This document shows, in pieces, positions 8,439 to 15,059 of a DNA stretch of 20,572 nt (position 1 is the first letter of the stretch; each line of letters opens with the position of its first letter). The position numbers and the translations under genes were made by a program. The DNA comes from JBEEJL01 sp049698095 (lineage in GTDB: Bacteria; Pseudomonadota; Gammaproteobacteria; Burkholderiales; JBEEJL01), in contig JBAVXA010000077.1 of the NCBI GenBank assembly GCA_049698095.1, positions 1 through 20,572 of the forward strand. Direction: 5' to 3'. The notes below the pieces were generated by a model. It saw nothing but the letters and a program-made list of their open reading frames with translations, made no database searches and was not told where the DNA came from.

Positions 8439-8729
8439 TTATTTGGTGACAATGCCCATGATGTCTTCTTCGCGCATCACGAGAAGTTCCTCACCGTCGA
8501 CTTTGACGGCCTGGCCGGAATATTTGCCGAAAAGAATGCGGTCGCCGACCTTTACGTCAAGCGGACGGACTTTTCCATCTTCCAGAATCTTGCCGTTGCC
8601 CACGGCAAGCACTTCGCCCTGGTCGGGTTTTTCGGCGGCGCTGTCCGGAATGACAATGCCGGAGGCGGTTTTACGTTCTTCTTCCATGCGCTTGACAATC
8701 ACGCGGTCGTGCAGGGGACGAATTTTCAT
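8439..8729 (-). CDS. groS: Co-chaperonin GroES (10 kDa)
   Basis: Heptameric lid of the GroEL chamber, 96 residues, the standard length. The N-terminus MKIRPLHDRVIVKR, the mobile loop region EERKTASGIVIPDSAAEKP and the end EDIMGIV are all typical. The start at 8729 is chosen because it gives the canonical N-terminus and has AAGGAG just upstream on the minus strand; a longer in-frame extension to 8786 would read through the CIRCE operator and can be dismissed. First gene of the groES-groEL operon. Confidence 0.99.
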   Translation of the reverse strand: MKIRPLHDRVIVKRMEEERKTASGIVIPDSAAEKPDQGEVLAVGNGKILEDGKVRPLDVKVGDRILFGKYSGQAVKVDGEELLVMREEDIMGIVTK

Positions 8730-8775
8730 CGAGTTCTCCTTTGGGTTTTGATGAGTTATGAGACAAGAATTCCGA

Positions 8776-8802
8776 TTAGCACTCAATAGGCTAGAGTGCT
8801 AA
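8776..8802 (-). promoter_or_regulatory. CIRCE operator (HrcA binding site) of groESL
   Basis: TTAGCACTC (8776-8784), nine bases, then GAGTGCTAA (8794-8802): an exact match to the known CIRCE consensus with no mismatch. It lies directly downstream of the -10 box on the minus strand, where bound HrcA would block transcription. The organism therefore should carry hrcA elsewhere (inference). Confidence 0.97.
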
Positions 8803-8830
8803 TAATAGGGCATCGGCGAGGATTTTTCAA
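8802..8830 (-). promoter_or_regulatory. Sigma70-type promoter of groESL
   Basis: Read on the minus strand: TTGAAA (complement of 8825-8830), 17 bases, TATTAT (complement of 8802-8807). Near-consensus boxes with ideal spacing directly abut CIRCE, the arrangement expected for an HrcA-repressed vegetative promoter. Confidence 0.85.
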
Positions 8831-9127
8831 GTTCTCTGAATAATTGCTTCTATCGCACCCACCACAAGTAATTACAAAATATTCAATAAAGCAGTATGTT
8901 ATATGTTAGTAGGTACTTGCACCATAATGTCATCTCTCGCGCGATTCTTCTTAAGATCGCTGATCTCCATATTTTTCTCGCCAACGTTTCGTTGCGGTGC
9001 GGGAAATGAAAATCATTTTTCAACAAAACCAAATACTTCCATTTCCTGCTTGCTACACCGTTAATTTAGCCGATAATTGAAGCGACACGTGCATGCCGAT
9101 TGCTTCACTCCTTTCAATGGACAGATC
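8831..9127. other. Intergenic region between groESL promoter and the barrel array
   Basis: No gene is recognised in these 297 bases. Their right part holds a plausible promoter for the first barrel gene, TTGCTA (9050-9055), 16 bases, GATAAT (9072-9077). Upstream of it, a Fur-box-like sequence centred on ATGA-AAA-TCAT lies at about 9002-9020. The left part is AT-rich with no clear structure. Confidence 0.45.
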
Positions 9128-9754
9128 ATGAAAAACAAATTCATTTGGGTGGTTGCCGCTTTGGCGATATCGGCGCTGCCCGCAGCCGCCGACCAGACCG
9201 GTTGGTTTGTCGGCATGAGTTTGGGGAAAAGAGGGCCGAGCTTTGAATCCACGCCAATTCAGTCACTGCCGACGCGCGAAGAGCGGGAAAACGGATACAA
9301 ACTTTGGGGCGGCTATAAGTTCAACCGCAACTTCGGTGCCGAATTCAGTTACCTCGAATCGGGCAAACTATCGCAGTCAGGTGTCGGCGATATTCCGTGC
9401 GCGCCAAGTGCAGTATGTCCGGCAGGACCAGCGCAGCAATATTCGCAGTTCATCCGCTCGAAGGGCGTGCAGTTAGTCGGTACCGGCTCATTACCGGTGA
9501 CGGAGAAATTCGGGGTATTCGGCAAGCTGGGGGCGGTACACGCAGATACGGAAAACCTATGCACAGTAGGCAGCTTTTCCTGCTCGTCGTCTGGCCGCAT
9601 TACCGATTTGACCTACGGCTTGGGGCTGTATTACGAAATGGCGAAAAACTTCAGCGTGCGGAGCGAGTGGGAGCGCATGCGCCTCGGCGACAAGGCGCGC
9701 TTCGGCGACAACGAAGTCAATTTTTTCACCATCGGCGCCGGATACAAATTCTAG
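9128..9754 (+). CDS. Outer-membrane beta-barrel protein, array member 1
   Basis: Predicted small OmpA-like beta-barrel (PF13505-like), 208 residues; function unknown. A signal peptide (MKNKFIWVV, hydrophobic core, cleavage near A21 after LPAAA) is followed by alternating strands. It ends in a terminal phenylalanine (GAGYKF), the usual outer-membrane insertion signal. It shares GYKF-N-R-N-F-E-SYLESG, GKLGAV and SEWE landmarks with the four genes that follow. It is longer than they are because of two surface-loop insertions with their own cysteine pairs (PCAPSAVC and LCTVGSFSC). The ATG at 9128 starts the signal peptide; an in-frame TTG at 9077 would add an implausible charged extension. The stop is TAG, followed by a terminator. 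Confidence 0.85.
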   Translation: MKNKFIWVVAALAISALPAAADQTGWFVGMSLGKRGPSFESTPIQSLPTREERENGYKLWGGYKFNRNFGAEFSYLESGKLSQSGVGDIPCAPSAVCPAGPAQQYSQFIRSKGVQLVGTGSLPVTEKFGVFGKLGAVHADTENLCTVGSFSCSSSGRITDLTYGLGLYYEMAKNFSVRSEWERMRLGDKARFGDNEVNFFTIGAGYKF

Positions 9755-9777
9755 GCGTTGCGTTGCGCGGTAATCTG

Positions 9778-9802
9778 AAAAGCCGGATGCATTCCGGCTT
9801 TT
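9778..9802 (+). terminator. Terminator of barrel gene 1
   Basis: A ten-bp stem (9778-9787 with 9793-9802) has core AGCCGG/CCGGCT, a five-base loop and T-rich sequence after it. It lies 23 bases past the stop. Confidence 0.88.
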
Positions 9803-9864
9803 ATTTTTGTCTGTCGCATTTGTCTGCTATATTCCGCGCCAGATTCTTTAATTGGAACAACCCC

Positions 9865-10347
9865 ATGACCACTACAAAAACTATTCTTGGCGTATTGATC
9901 GCATTCTTCTCCGCGGGCGCGGGCGCTAATCCTTTTTATGGCGGCGGCAACATCGGCCTGACCAAGCTCACTAATTGCGACAAGGATTGCACCGGCACCG
10001 GCTTCAATGCGCTGATCGGCTACCGCATTACGCCGTTTCTCAGCACGGAAGTCAGTTATGCAAAACTGGGCAACTTCAACGGCGGCAGCGCCAATAGCCG
10101 CGGCCTGGCGCTGGTAAGTTACTGGCCTATCATTGGCGACTTATCCGCGATGGGCAGATTGGGTGCCAACAGGACCGAGTTCACCCGCGATGGCATTACG
10201 ACCGACAGCAACGAATACAGTTTGGGCATCGGCGCGACTTACCCGATCGGACCCGGCGTCAGCGTAAGGGCGCAATGGGAGTATTTCCTGATCAACAAGC
10301 AATATAGTTCGCGGCCGCTGACCGTTGGAGCGGTGTGGAGCTTTTAG
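9865..10347 (+). CDS. Outer-membrane beta-barrel protein, array member 2
   Basis: Predicted 160-residue barrel. A signal peptide (MTTTKTILGVLIAFFSAGAGA) is followed by NPFYGGGNIG, a C-x3-C pair (NCDKDC) in the first loop, GYRITPFLSTEVSYAKLG, MGRLGANR, SLGIGATYPIGPGVSVRAQWE and a terminal Phe (VWSF). This order matches the next three genes, so it is a paralogue. The start at 9865 has GGAA at 9853-9856. An extended -10 (TGCTATATT) lies just upstream, with no clear -35. The stop is TAG. Unlike the other members I see no hairpin terminator behind it, so transcription may continue into the 256-base gap towards gene 3. Confidence 0.82.
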   Translation: MTTTKTILGVLIAFFSAGAGANPFYGGGNIGLTKLTNCDKDCTGTGFNALIGYRITPFLSTEVSYAKLGNFNGGSANSRGLALVSYWPIIGDLSAMGRLGANRTEFTRDGITTDSNEYSLGIGATYPIGPGVSVRAQWEYFLINKQYSSRPLTVGAVWSF

Positions 10348-10603
10348 ATTGATTACGGTATATCGGTCACAGAATACGACGGGGGAGCCTCTTATTCTTT
10401 AACTAATTGTTTTTATTGGATATTATTTTATGCTGTGGTGCAAAAAAACAACAGCTTTTGGATTATTTGGGATGATTGTGGAGTAATTGCTTGAGCCAGC
10501 CCAAAGCTTAGTGAGAGAGTAGCCCCGTCACTGGTTATCGCATTTCCGCTTGGAGATGAATGACTTGTGCAATGTTTACAATCATTAAGGAAAGGTAATA
10601 CCA
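10348..10603 (+). other. Gap between barrel genes 2 and 3
   Basis: 256 bases with no terminator of the array type and no convincing gene. It ends in a strong ribosome site (AAGGAAAGG, 10588-10596) for gene 3. It may serve as a long 5' leader or hold gene 3's own promoter, which I could not pick out. Confidence 0.4.
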
Positions 10604-11098
10604 ATGAATTTCACTAAAACTCTTGCAGCAACCGTTTTGATCGGCGCCGGTTTGATGACCGCCCCCGCCATGGCCGCTGGCCCGTGGTATGGCGGCCTGA
10701 ATATCGGTCAATTCAAGGCGAATGACTGCTCAGGCGATTGCTCTGACACTGCCTACAAATTGCTTGCTGGCTACCAGTTCACGCCCAACGTGGGCGTCGA
10801 AGTGGCCTATATGGACGGTGGAAAAATTGGCGGCGTCAAACCAACGGCTTTTGGCGTCGGCGTCGTCGGCACCTTCCCAGTCGGCAATGGTTTTTCGCTG
10901 CTCGGCCGCCTGGCTGTCAATAATGCAAAGGCGAAACCTGATGTCGGCTCCTCCGAGTCGAGCACCGAGCTTGGGTTTGGTCTGGGCGCGGCGTATGCAA
11001 TCAGCCCAGCAGTCGATCTGAGCCTCGAGTTCGAACGCGTCAAATTCAAAGGCGGCGACGGTGATCTCGTTTCGCTCGGCGCGAAAATGAAGTTCTAA
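10604..11098 (+). CDS. Outer-membrane beta-barrel protein, array member 3
   Basis: Predicted 164-residue barrel. The signal peptide ends AMA-AG (cleavage near residue 24). The mature part starts GPWYGGLNIG, carries a first-loop C-x3-C (DCSGDC), then GYQFTPNVGVEVAYMDGG, SLLGRLAVNNAKAK, LGFGLGAAYAISPAVDL, and ends in KMKF. Member 4 is its closest relative in the window: both have nearly the same signal peptide and AAGPWYGG-NIGQ start. Good ribosome site at 10588-10596. Function unknown; eight-stranded barrels of this sort include adhesins, structural OmpA-like proteins and small-molecule binders. Confidence 0.85.
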   Translation: MNFTKTLAATVLIGAGLMTAPAMAAGPWYGGLNIGQFKANDCSGDCSDTAYKLLAGYQFTPNVGVEVAYMDGGKIGGVKPTAFGVGVVGTFPVGNGFSLLGRLAVNNAKAKPDVGSSESSTELGFGLGAAYAISPAVDLSLEFERVKFKGGDGDLVSLGAKMKF

Positions 11099-11115
11099 TC
11101 GCGGTATTCGGTATC

Positions 11116-11149
11116 AAACAAAAAGCCGGGCTTGCCCGGCTTTTTGTTT
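11116..11149 (+). terminator. Terminator of barrel gene 3
   Basis: A perfect 15-bp stem (11116-11130 with 11135-11149), loop CTTG, contains AAAAAGCCGGG/CCCGGCTTTTT. It lies 17 bases after the stop. Its flanking A and T runs make it plausible in both directions. Confidence 0.93.
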
Positions 11150-11346
11150 CCGTAGCAAATTGATTGTCGAATGAAGAAATTCACTTATCGATGAAAGAAT
11201 AATAATCTCACGCAAAATTAGATAAATCACGGCGTATCAGCTTGAATCCGCCATGGTGTTGTGAGACAGTGTGCGTGCGATTTCGCTGCGTGCACATTTT
11301 TCGGCCGAATTCCTAACTGTTATCTACCGCATAAAAAGGAAAAAGA

Positions 11347-11883
11347 ATGAAACCCTTTACTACCCTTGCAATGACCCTGCTGATCGGCGTCGGTTTGATG
11401 AGCAGCCCTGCCATGGCGGCGGGACCTTGGTACGGCGGCGCGAATATTGGCCAATCAACTTTTAAGAATCTGTGTTCCGGCGTCAGCGGCACATGCGACG
11501 AAACAGATACGAGCGTCAAGATTTTCGCAGGCTATCGCTTTACACCGAATGTCTCCGGAGAACTTGGATATCTCGATATCGGCAAAGGAAAAGTTAACCT
11601 CAACAACACGGATCTGGATGTATCAGGTAACGCGGTTTATCTTGACGCCGTGGGCAATTATCCGCTCACCAACAATTTCTCCTTGCTCGGTCGAATTGGT
11701 GTCGCAAACGCCAAGGCAAAAGCTTCTGCAAGCTTCGGCTCGGCAACCGACTCCGAAACTAAATTGCATGTGGGTCTGGGCGTGAGCTACGACTTCAGCC
11801 CGACCATGAGCGTGCGCGGGGAGTGGGAACAAGTGTCCGATTTTGCGGATTCTATTTCAGTCGGACTCGTGATCAAGTTCTGA
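11347..11883 (+). CDS. Outer-membrane beta-barrel protein, array member 4
   Basis: Predicted 178-residue barrel. The signal peptide MKPFTTLAMTLLIGVGLM ends AMA-AG (cleavage near residue 24) and is followed by GPWYGGANIGQ. The first-loop cysteines are further apart (C-x6-C, LCSGVSGTC) than in members 2, 3 and 5. Then come GYRFTPNVSGELGYLDIG, FSLLGRIGVANAKAKA, VGLGVSYDFSPTMSVRGEWE and a terminal VIKF. AAAAAGGAAAA directly precedes the ATG at 11347. A terminator follows the stop by 23 bases. A 197-base gap separates it from the preceding terminator, enough for its own promoter. Confidence 0.85.
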   Translation: MKPFTTLAMTLLIGVGLMSSPAMAAGPWYGGANIGQSTFKNLCSGVSGTCDETDTSVKIFAGYRFTPNVSGELGYLDIGKGKVNLNNTDLDVSGNAVYLDAVGNYPLTNNFSLLGRIGVANAKAKASASFGSATDSETKLHVGLGVSYDFSPTMSVRGEWEQVSDFADSISVGLVIKF

Positions 11884-11906
11884 CAAGAAGGCCAAAGTAG
11901 TGGAAC

Positions 11907-11930
11907 AGCCGGGCCTGCCCGGCTTTTTTT
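11907..11930 (+). terminator. Terminator of barrel gene 4
   Basis: A seven-bp stem AGCCGGG/CCCGGCT (11907-11913 with 11918-11924) with loop CCTG is followed by a run of T to 11930. It has the same core as the terminators of genes 1, 3 and 5. Confidence 0.93.
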
Positions 11931-12018
11931 CGCGCCTCCGCCGCACTTGAGCGTTGAACCAGGCGCAAAGTTTGCCTGTCACAATCATCTCTGGCCACTA
12001 AGACGAAAGGAAACTGCC

Positions 12019-12525
12019 ATGACGCGCTATCGCAAAATCTCCGCAACAATAATCGCCGCAATTTCATTCAGCCTCGCCGCGATGGCGGCGCCCGCCGTTG
12101 CAGCCGGGCCGTACTACGGCGGACTGTCATTAGGCTCCTCGGAGCTGTAGGATTGCAACAACAACTGTACCGACACGGGCGTCAAAATCTTCGGCGGCTA
12201 TCAGGTCAATCCGAATCTCGCCGTTGAAATAGCGTATGCGGACCTGGGAAAATTCGGCAACAATTTGCGCGCATCCGCTCTGGGCCTGTATGCGGTGGGC
12301 AAATTACCGGTGGCGAATCATTTTTCGCTGCTCGGCCGCGTCGGCATCAACAACGCCCAGCTTAAAGGCGGCGGTAATTCCGACTCGAATCTCGAATTGG
12401 GATATGGCATCGGCGCATCGTACGCGCTGACGCCGACCGTCGATCTGCGCGGCGAGTGGGAACGCTACAAATTCGACGCTCTCGACGCAAGCCTGTTTTC
12501 AGTCGGACTGGCGATGAAATTCTGA
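12019..12525 (+). pseudogene. Outer-membrane beta-barrel protein, array member 5, broken by an in-frame TAG
   Basis: The frame from ATG 12019 (ribosome site AAAGGAAAC, 12006-12014) encodes a good signal peptide and the mature start AAGPYYGGLSLG. It meets TAG at codon 44 (12148-12150). Without any frame shift it then continues to 12525 with DCNNNC, GYQVNPNLAVEIAYADLG, HFSLLGRVGINNAQ, LGYGIGASYALTPTVDLRGEWE and a terminal AMKF. The total of 168 codons matches the intact paralogue of 164. A single base change separates TAG from Lys, Gln, Glu, Tyr or Trp codons. Members 1 and 2 end naturally in TAG, which argues against TAG being read as sense here. It is either a recent nonsense mutation or a sequencing error. 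The 43-residue product would not form a barrel. Confidence 0.87.
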
Positions 12526-12544
12526 CCCCGTTCGCCGAGCAAAT

Positions 12545-12570
12545 AAAAAGCCGGAATTACCGGCTTTTTT
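12545..12570. terminator. Terminator between barrel gene 5 and the DUF4870 gene
   Basis: A ten-bp stem AAAAAGCCGG/CCGGCTTTTT (12545-12554 with 12560-12569) has an AATTA loop. A-rich sequence lies on the left and T-rich on the right, so it can end both converging transcripts. Confidence 0.9.
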
Positions 12571-12596
12571 ATAACTGTTTGATTTAACTTAATATT

Positions 12597-13004
12597 TTAA
12601 CTATACATTGGTTTGCCTGCGTTCAGGTTTATCCAACCGAGCACAATTCGATAAATCAGCCAGATGCTCAACGCAAACACAATGACAAAAAATATCGGGA
12701 TGCCGATCAAAGTCACAAACGCCAGACCCGCAACAACACACCATAGCAACGCATACCAGAAAGTTCGAATCTGCCAGCGGAAATGCGATTCGAGATAGGT
12801 GCCTTTGACATCACCACGTTTCACGTAATTGATGATGACGGCGATAATTGACGGCCAGCCGGTGAGAAACATGCCGACAATCGTCGCCGCGCCGATAAGC
12901 CCGGTTATGATGCTGAAAGCGTGCAAACCGTAAATGATGTGCGTCAGCTTGACCAACCCGTCGCTGGGCGCGGCGTCGATGGTAATGATTTCTCGGTCTG
13001 CCAT
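12597..13004 (-). CDS. DUF4870-family membrane protein
   Basis: A 135-residue inner-membrane protein of unknown function. A short soluble N-terminus leads into KLTHIIYGLHAFSIITGLIG, and three or four hydrophobic segments follow (about 20-50, 78-100 and 98-122). The ESHFRWQIRTFW stretch resembles the conserved charged region of DUF4870/PF09685 proteins. The start at 13004 has GGGAG ahead of it on the minus strand. It lies 29 bases after the dynamin-like gene on the same strand, so the two are probably co-transcribed and may be partners (inference). Confidence 0.82.
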   Translation of the reverse strand: MADREIITIDAAPSDGLVKLTHIIYGLHAFSIITGLIGAATIVGMFLTGWPSIIAVIINYVKRGDVKGTYLESHFRWQIRTFWYALLWCVVAGLAFVTLIGIPIFFVIVFALSIWLIYRIVLGWINLNAGKPMYS

Positions 13005-13033
13005 ACTAACTCCCGGTTGCGTGGTCGGATATT

Positions 13034-14965
13034 TTACTGCGCTGCATTGGTCTGCAGGTTTTTCGAAAGGCGCTCAATCATCTGGAACTGCATGGCGAGT
13101 TCGCCCTGTTCGGCCTTGAGCTTGTCGAGGCGCAATTTCATGTTGGCACTATTCTCATTGATGCGTGAAAGGTTTTCCAGCCGCACCTGTATCTGCGATT
13201 TGTAATCGCGAATCTGCGTTTCCAGCGGCAACGGCACGACTTTCGACCACTTTTCCACTTCGTCGCGGGCGGTATTGAAAATCTTGCGCGCCTCGCCCAC
13301 CAGGCTGGCGTAAAACTTTTTCACCAGATAATTCTTCGGCGTGGCGATATTCACCGGGTCGCGGCAAAACACATCGGTATCCTGTTCCAGCAACTTAAGC
13401 CGCAGTTTGTGCATGGTCATATCCAGCGGCGGAATGGTGAGCTGCTGGAACCCATATTTTTCGTGGAACATATCGTACGCATCCTGCATCAGGATTTTCA
13501 TGTCTGCGCTTTTGGCTTCGATATTGGCAAACTCATTGTTCATCGATTCGAGCAACGAGCGCATGCCCTGATTCAGGCCCATGGTCGTCCAGCTGTTGTT
13601 GATGGCTGTCTGGCTGGCGGCCAGTGCGACTTCCAGTTTGGTCTGACCCAATGCTTCGAGCAGCCATTCGCGCTCCTTGGCGAAGGAATCGCGCGTGAGC
13701 CGATAATCCTGCAGCGACGCATTGTAGTCATCCTTATCCTGCGAAATCTTGTTCCACAGGCGCGTTACCACTTCGCGGCTTTTTCCCGCCAGTTCGGTGA
13801 CTTCGAGCGCCGACGCACGATTGCTGGTAAGTCGGGTGCGGATACTTTGCCGCGTCGTTTCCATCATGGTGCCGATCTCATGCAACACTTTGTCGGAAAT
13901 AATCTTGCGCCGCGACGGAATGATTTCGTCGGCAAGCAGGCTCTCGAGGCGGGAAATGCCGCTCATCTGGATCATCGGCATATCGCCGCGGATTTTTCCC
14001 ACAAGCGCTTTTTGCGCCGACACGGCGAGCACGCGCGGGCCGGGAATGTTCAGCAGCATGGAAGTATTTTCCGTCTGGCGCTGAATCGCCTGGGCGATTT
14101 CGTCGTGCGGTTTCAGGTCGTCCCACATCAAATCAATTTTGTTCAACACGGCAATGCGCTGCGTCACGGAGGGCGGGACATGTTTTTCCCATACCTGCAT
14201 GTCGGAGCGCGTAACGCCCGTATCAATGCCGAGCAGGAACAACACGGCGTGAGCGTTGGGGATGACATTCAATGTCAGCTCCGGCTCAAGACCCATGGCA
14301 TTCAAGCCCGGCGTATCGAGTATCGACAGGCCGTTGGTCAGCAACGGATGCGGATAATTGATCATGGCGTAGCGCCACACTGGCACCTCGACCTTATCGT
14401 TGTCGTTGTACACCATGTCGGGATTGTTATCGTCGAGCAAGCCCATCATGCGCGCTTCGAGGGCGAAGATTTTTTTCGAATCCGCCAGCGACATCATCGC
14501 CTGGCGCATGTCGGTGGCCGAATCGACATTCAGCGTGATTTTGCTCCATTCAATCGGCATTTCCTTCAAATGACCAATGCTCTCATCACGAAAGCGCGTT
14601 TCAATCGGCAGCAGTTTGACGTACGGCGCTTCGCTCGGGTCGTGGAAAATTTCCGTCGGGCACATGGTGGTGCGGCCGATATCGGATGGCAGCAGGCGCT
14701 GCTTGAAACCGGAAAAAAACAGCGCATTAATCAGCTCGGTTTTGCCGCGCGAATACTCCGCCAGAAACGCCAGTGTCAGACGGCCGCTTTTCAGGCTTTC
14801 GATCAAGTCGTAAAAGCGCACGGAAAATTGCGCATCAAGCTGGTTGGTCCGCTCCAGCCAATTGTGATATTCGGTGATGGAGTGAATCAACCCATCCCGC
14901 CACACGCGAAAACGCGCGGCTTCTTCTTCAAGCCTGCTGGCGAAGTTGGCGGTGTTCATTTCCAT
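13034..14965 (-). CDS. Dynamin-family GTPase
   Basis: Large GTPase of the bacterial dynamin-like type, 643 residues, likely acting on membranes. The GTPase domain (about 55-330) has a P-loop A69-E-Y-S-R-G-K-T76, in which the usual first glycine is alanine. It also has the switch threonines T99-T100, G3 as D217-T-P-G220 and G4 as N275-K-I-D278. The rest is helical, with a likely coiled coil at about 570-640 (LENLSRINENSANMKLRL and after). No membrane-spanning segment is evident, so a membrane partner or paddle would be needed; the DUF4870 gene 29 bases downstream is a candidate. The ATG at 14965 has GGGGAG upstream; a second ATG lies two codons in. It has its own promoter at 15011-15039. Biological role unknown. 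Confidence 0.88.
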   Translation of the reverse strand: MEMNTANFASRLEEEAARFRVWRDGLIHSITEYHNWLERTNQLDAQFSVRFYDLIESLKSGRLTLAFLAEYSRGKTELINALFFSGFKQRLLPSDIGRTTMCPTEIFHDPSEAPYVKLLPIETRFRDESIGHLKEMPIEWSKITLNVDSATDMRQAMMSLADSKKIFALEARMMGLLDDNNPDMVYNDNDKVEVPVWRYAMINYPHPLLTNGLSILDTPGLNAMGLEPELTLNVIPNAHAVLFLLGIDTGVTRSDMQVWEKHVPPSVTQRIAVLNKIDLMWDDLKPHDEIAQAIQRQTENTSMLLNIPGPRVLAVSAQKALVGKIRGDMPMIQMSGISRLESLLADEIIPSRRKIISDKVLHEIGTMMETTRQSIRTRLTSNRASALEVTELAGKSREVVTRLWNKISQDKDDYNASLQDYRLTRDSFAKEREWLLEALGQTKLEVALAASQTAINNSWTTMGLNQGMRSLLESMNNEFANIEAKSADMKILMQDAYDMFHEKYGFQQLTIPPLDMTMHKLRLKLLEQDTDVFCRDPVNIATPKNYLVKKFYASLVGEARKIFNTARDEVEKWSKVVPLPLETQIRDYKSQIQVRLENLSRINENSANMKLRLDKLKAEQGELAMQFQMIERLSKNLQTNAAQ

Positions 14966-15010
14966 GTAAAGCAGACTCCCCTGACGATGTTCAGCCGTGC
15001 ATAATGCTGA

Positions 15011-15039
15011 ATAATATATAGGTAATTGATTTTATTCAA
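15011..15039 (-). promoter_or_regulatory. Sigma70-type promoter for the dynamin-DUF4870 pair
   Basis: On the minus strand: TTGAAT (complement of 15034-15039), 17 bases, TATTAT (complement of 15011-15016). It lies in the AT-rich 94-base gap between yggT and the GTPase gene. It would allow the GTPase to be expressed apart from yggS-proC-yggT. Confidence 0.65.
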
Positions 15040-15059
15040 TTTTTATTTTTGTCAAATTG

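Noticed and set aside
8439..8786. Longer GroES start at 8786
   Set aside because: It would translate through the CIRCE operator, adds 19 residues absent from the family, and the start at 8729 has a proper ribosome site.
6897..8789. A 630-codon open frame on the plus strand opposite groL and groS
   Set aside because: It is the antisense shadow of the groL/groS genes, whose codon pattern keeps the opposite frame open. Its product has no family features, and it runs through both genes and the CIRCE operator.
10430..10486. Short 18-residue open frame starting ATG at 10430 between barrel genes 2 and 3
   Set aside because: Too short, weak ribosome site and no recognisable composition or neighbour logic; expected by chance in a 256-base gap.
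12148..12150. TAG read as a sense codon (for example pyrrolysine or amber suppression)
   Set aside because: Neighbouring genes at 9754 and 10347 use TAG as their natural stop, no recoding element is visible, and a simple nonsense change explains it.
12265..12525. A separate 86-residue gene starting at TTG 12265
   Set aside because: It is the downstream part of the interrupted barrel gene. The same frame is open back to the TAG at 12148, with paralogue-like sequence before 12265 and no ribosome site at 12265.
13409..15004. A 531-codon open frame on the plus strand opposite the dynamin-like gene
   Set aside because: Antisense shadow. The minus-strand frame has clear GTPase motifs, a ribosome site and a promoter, and the plus-strand product is His/Arg-rich nonsense.
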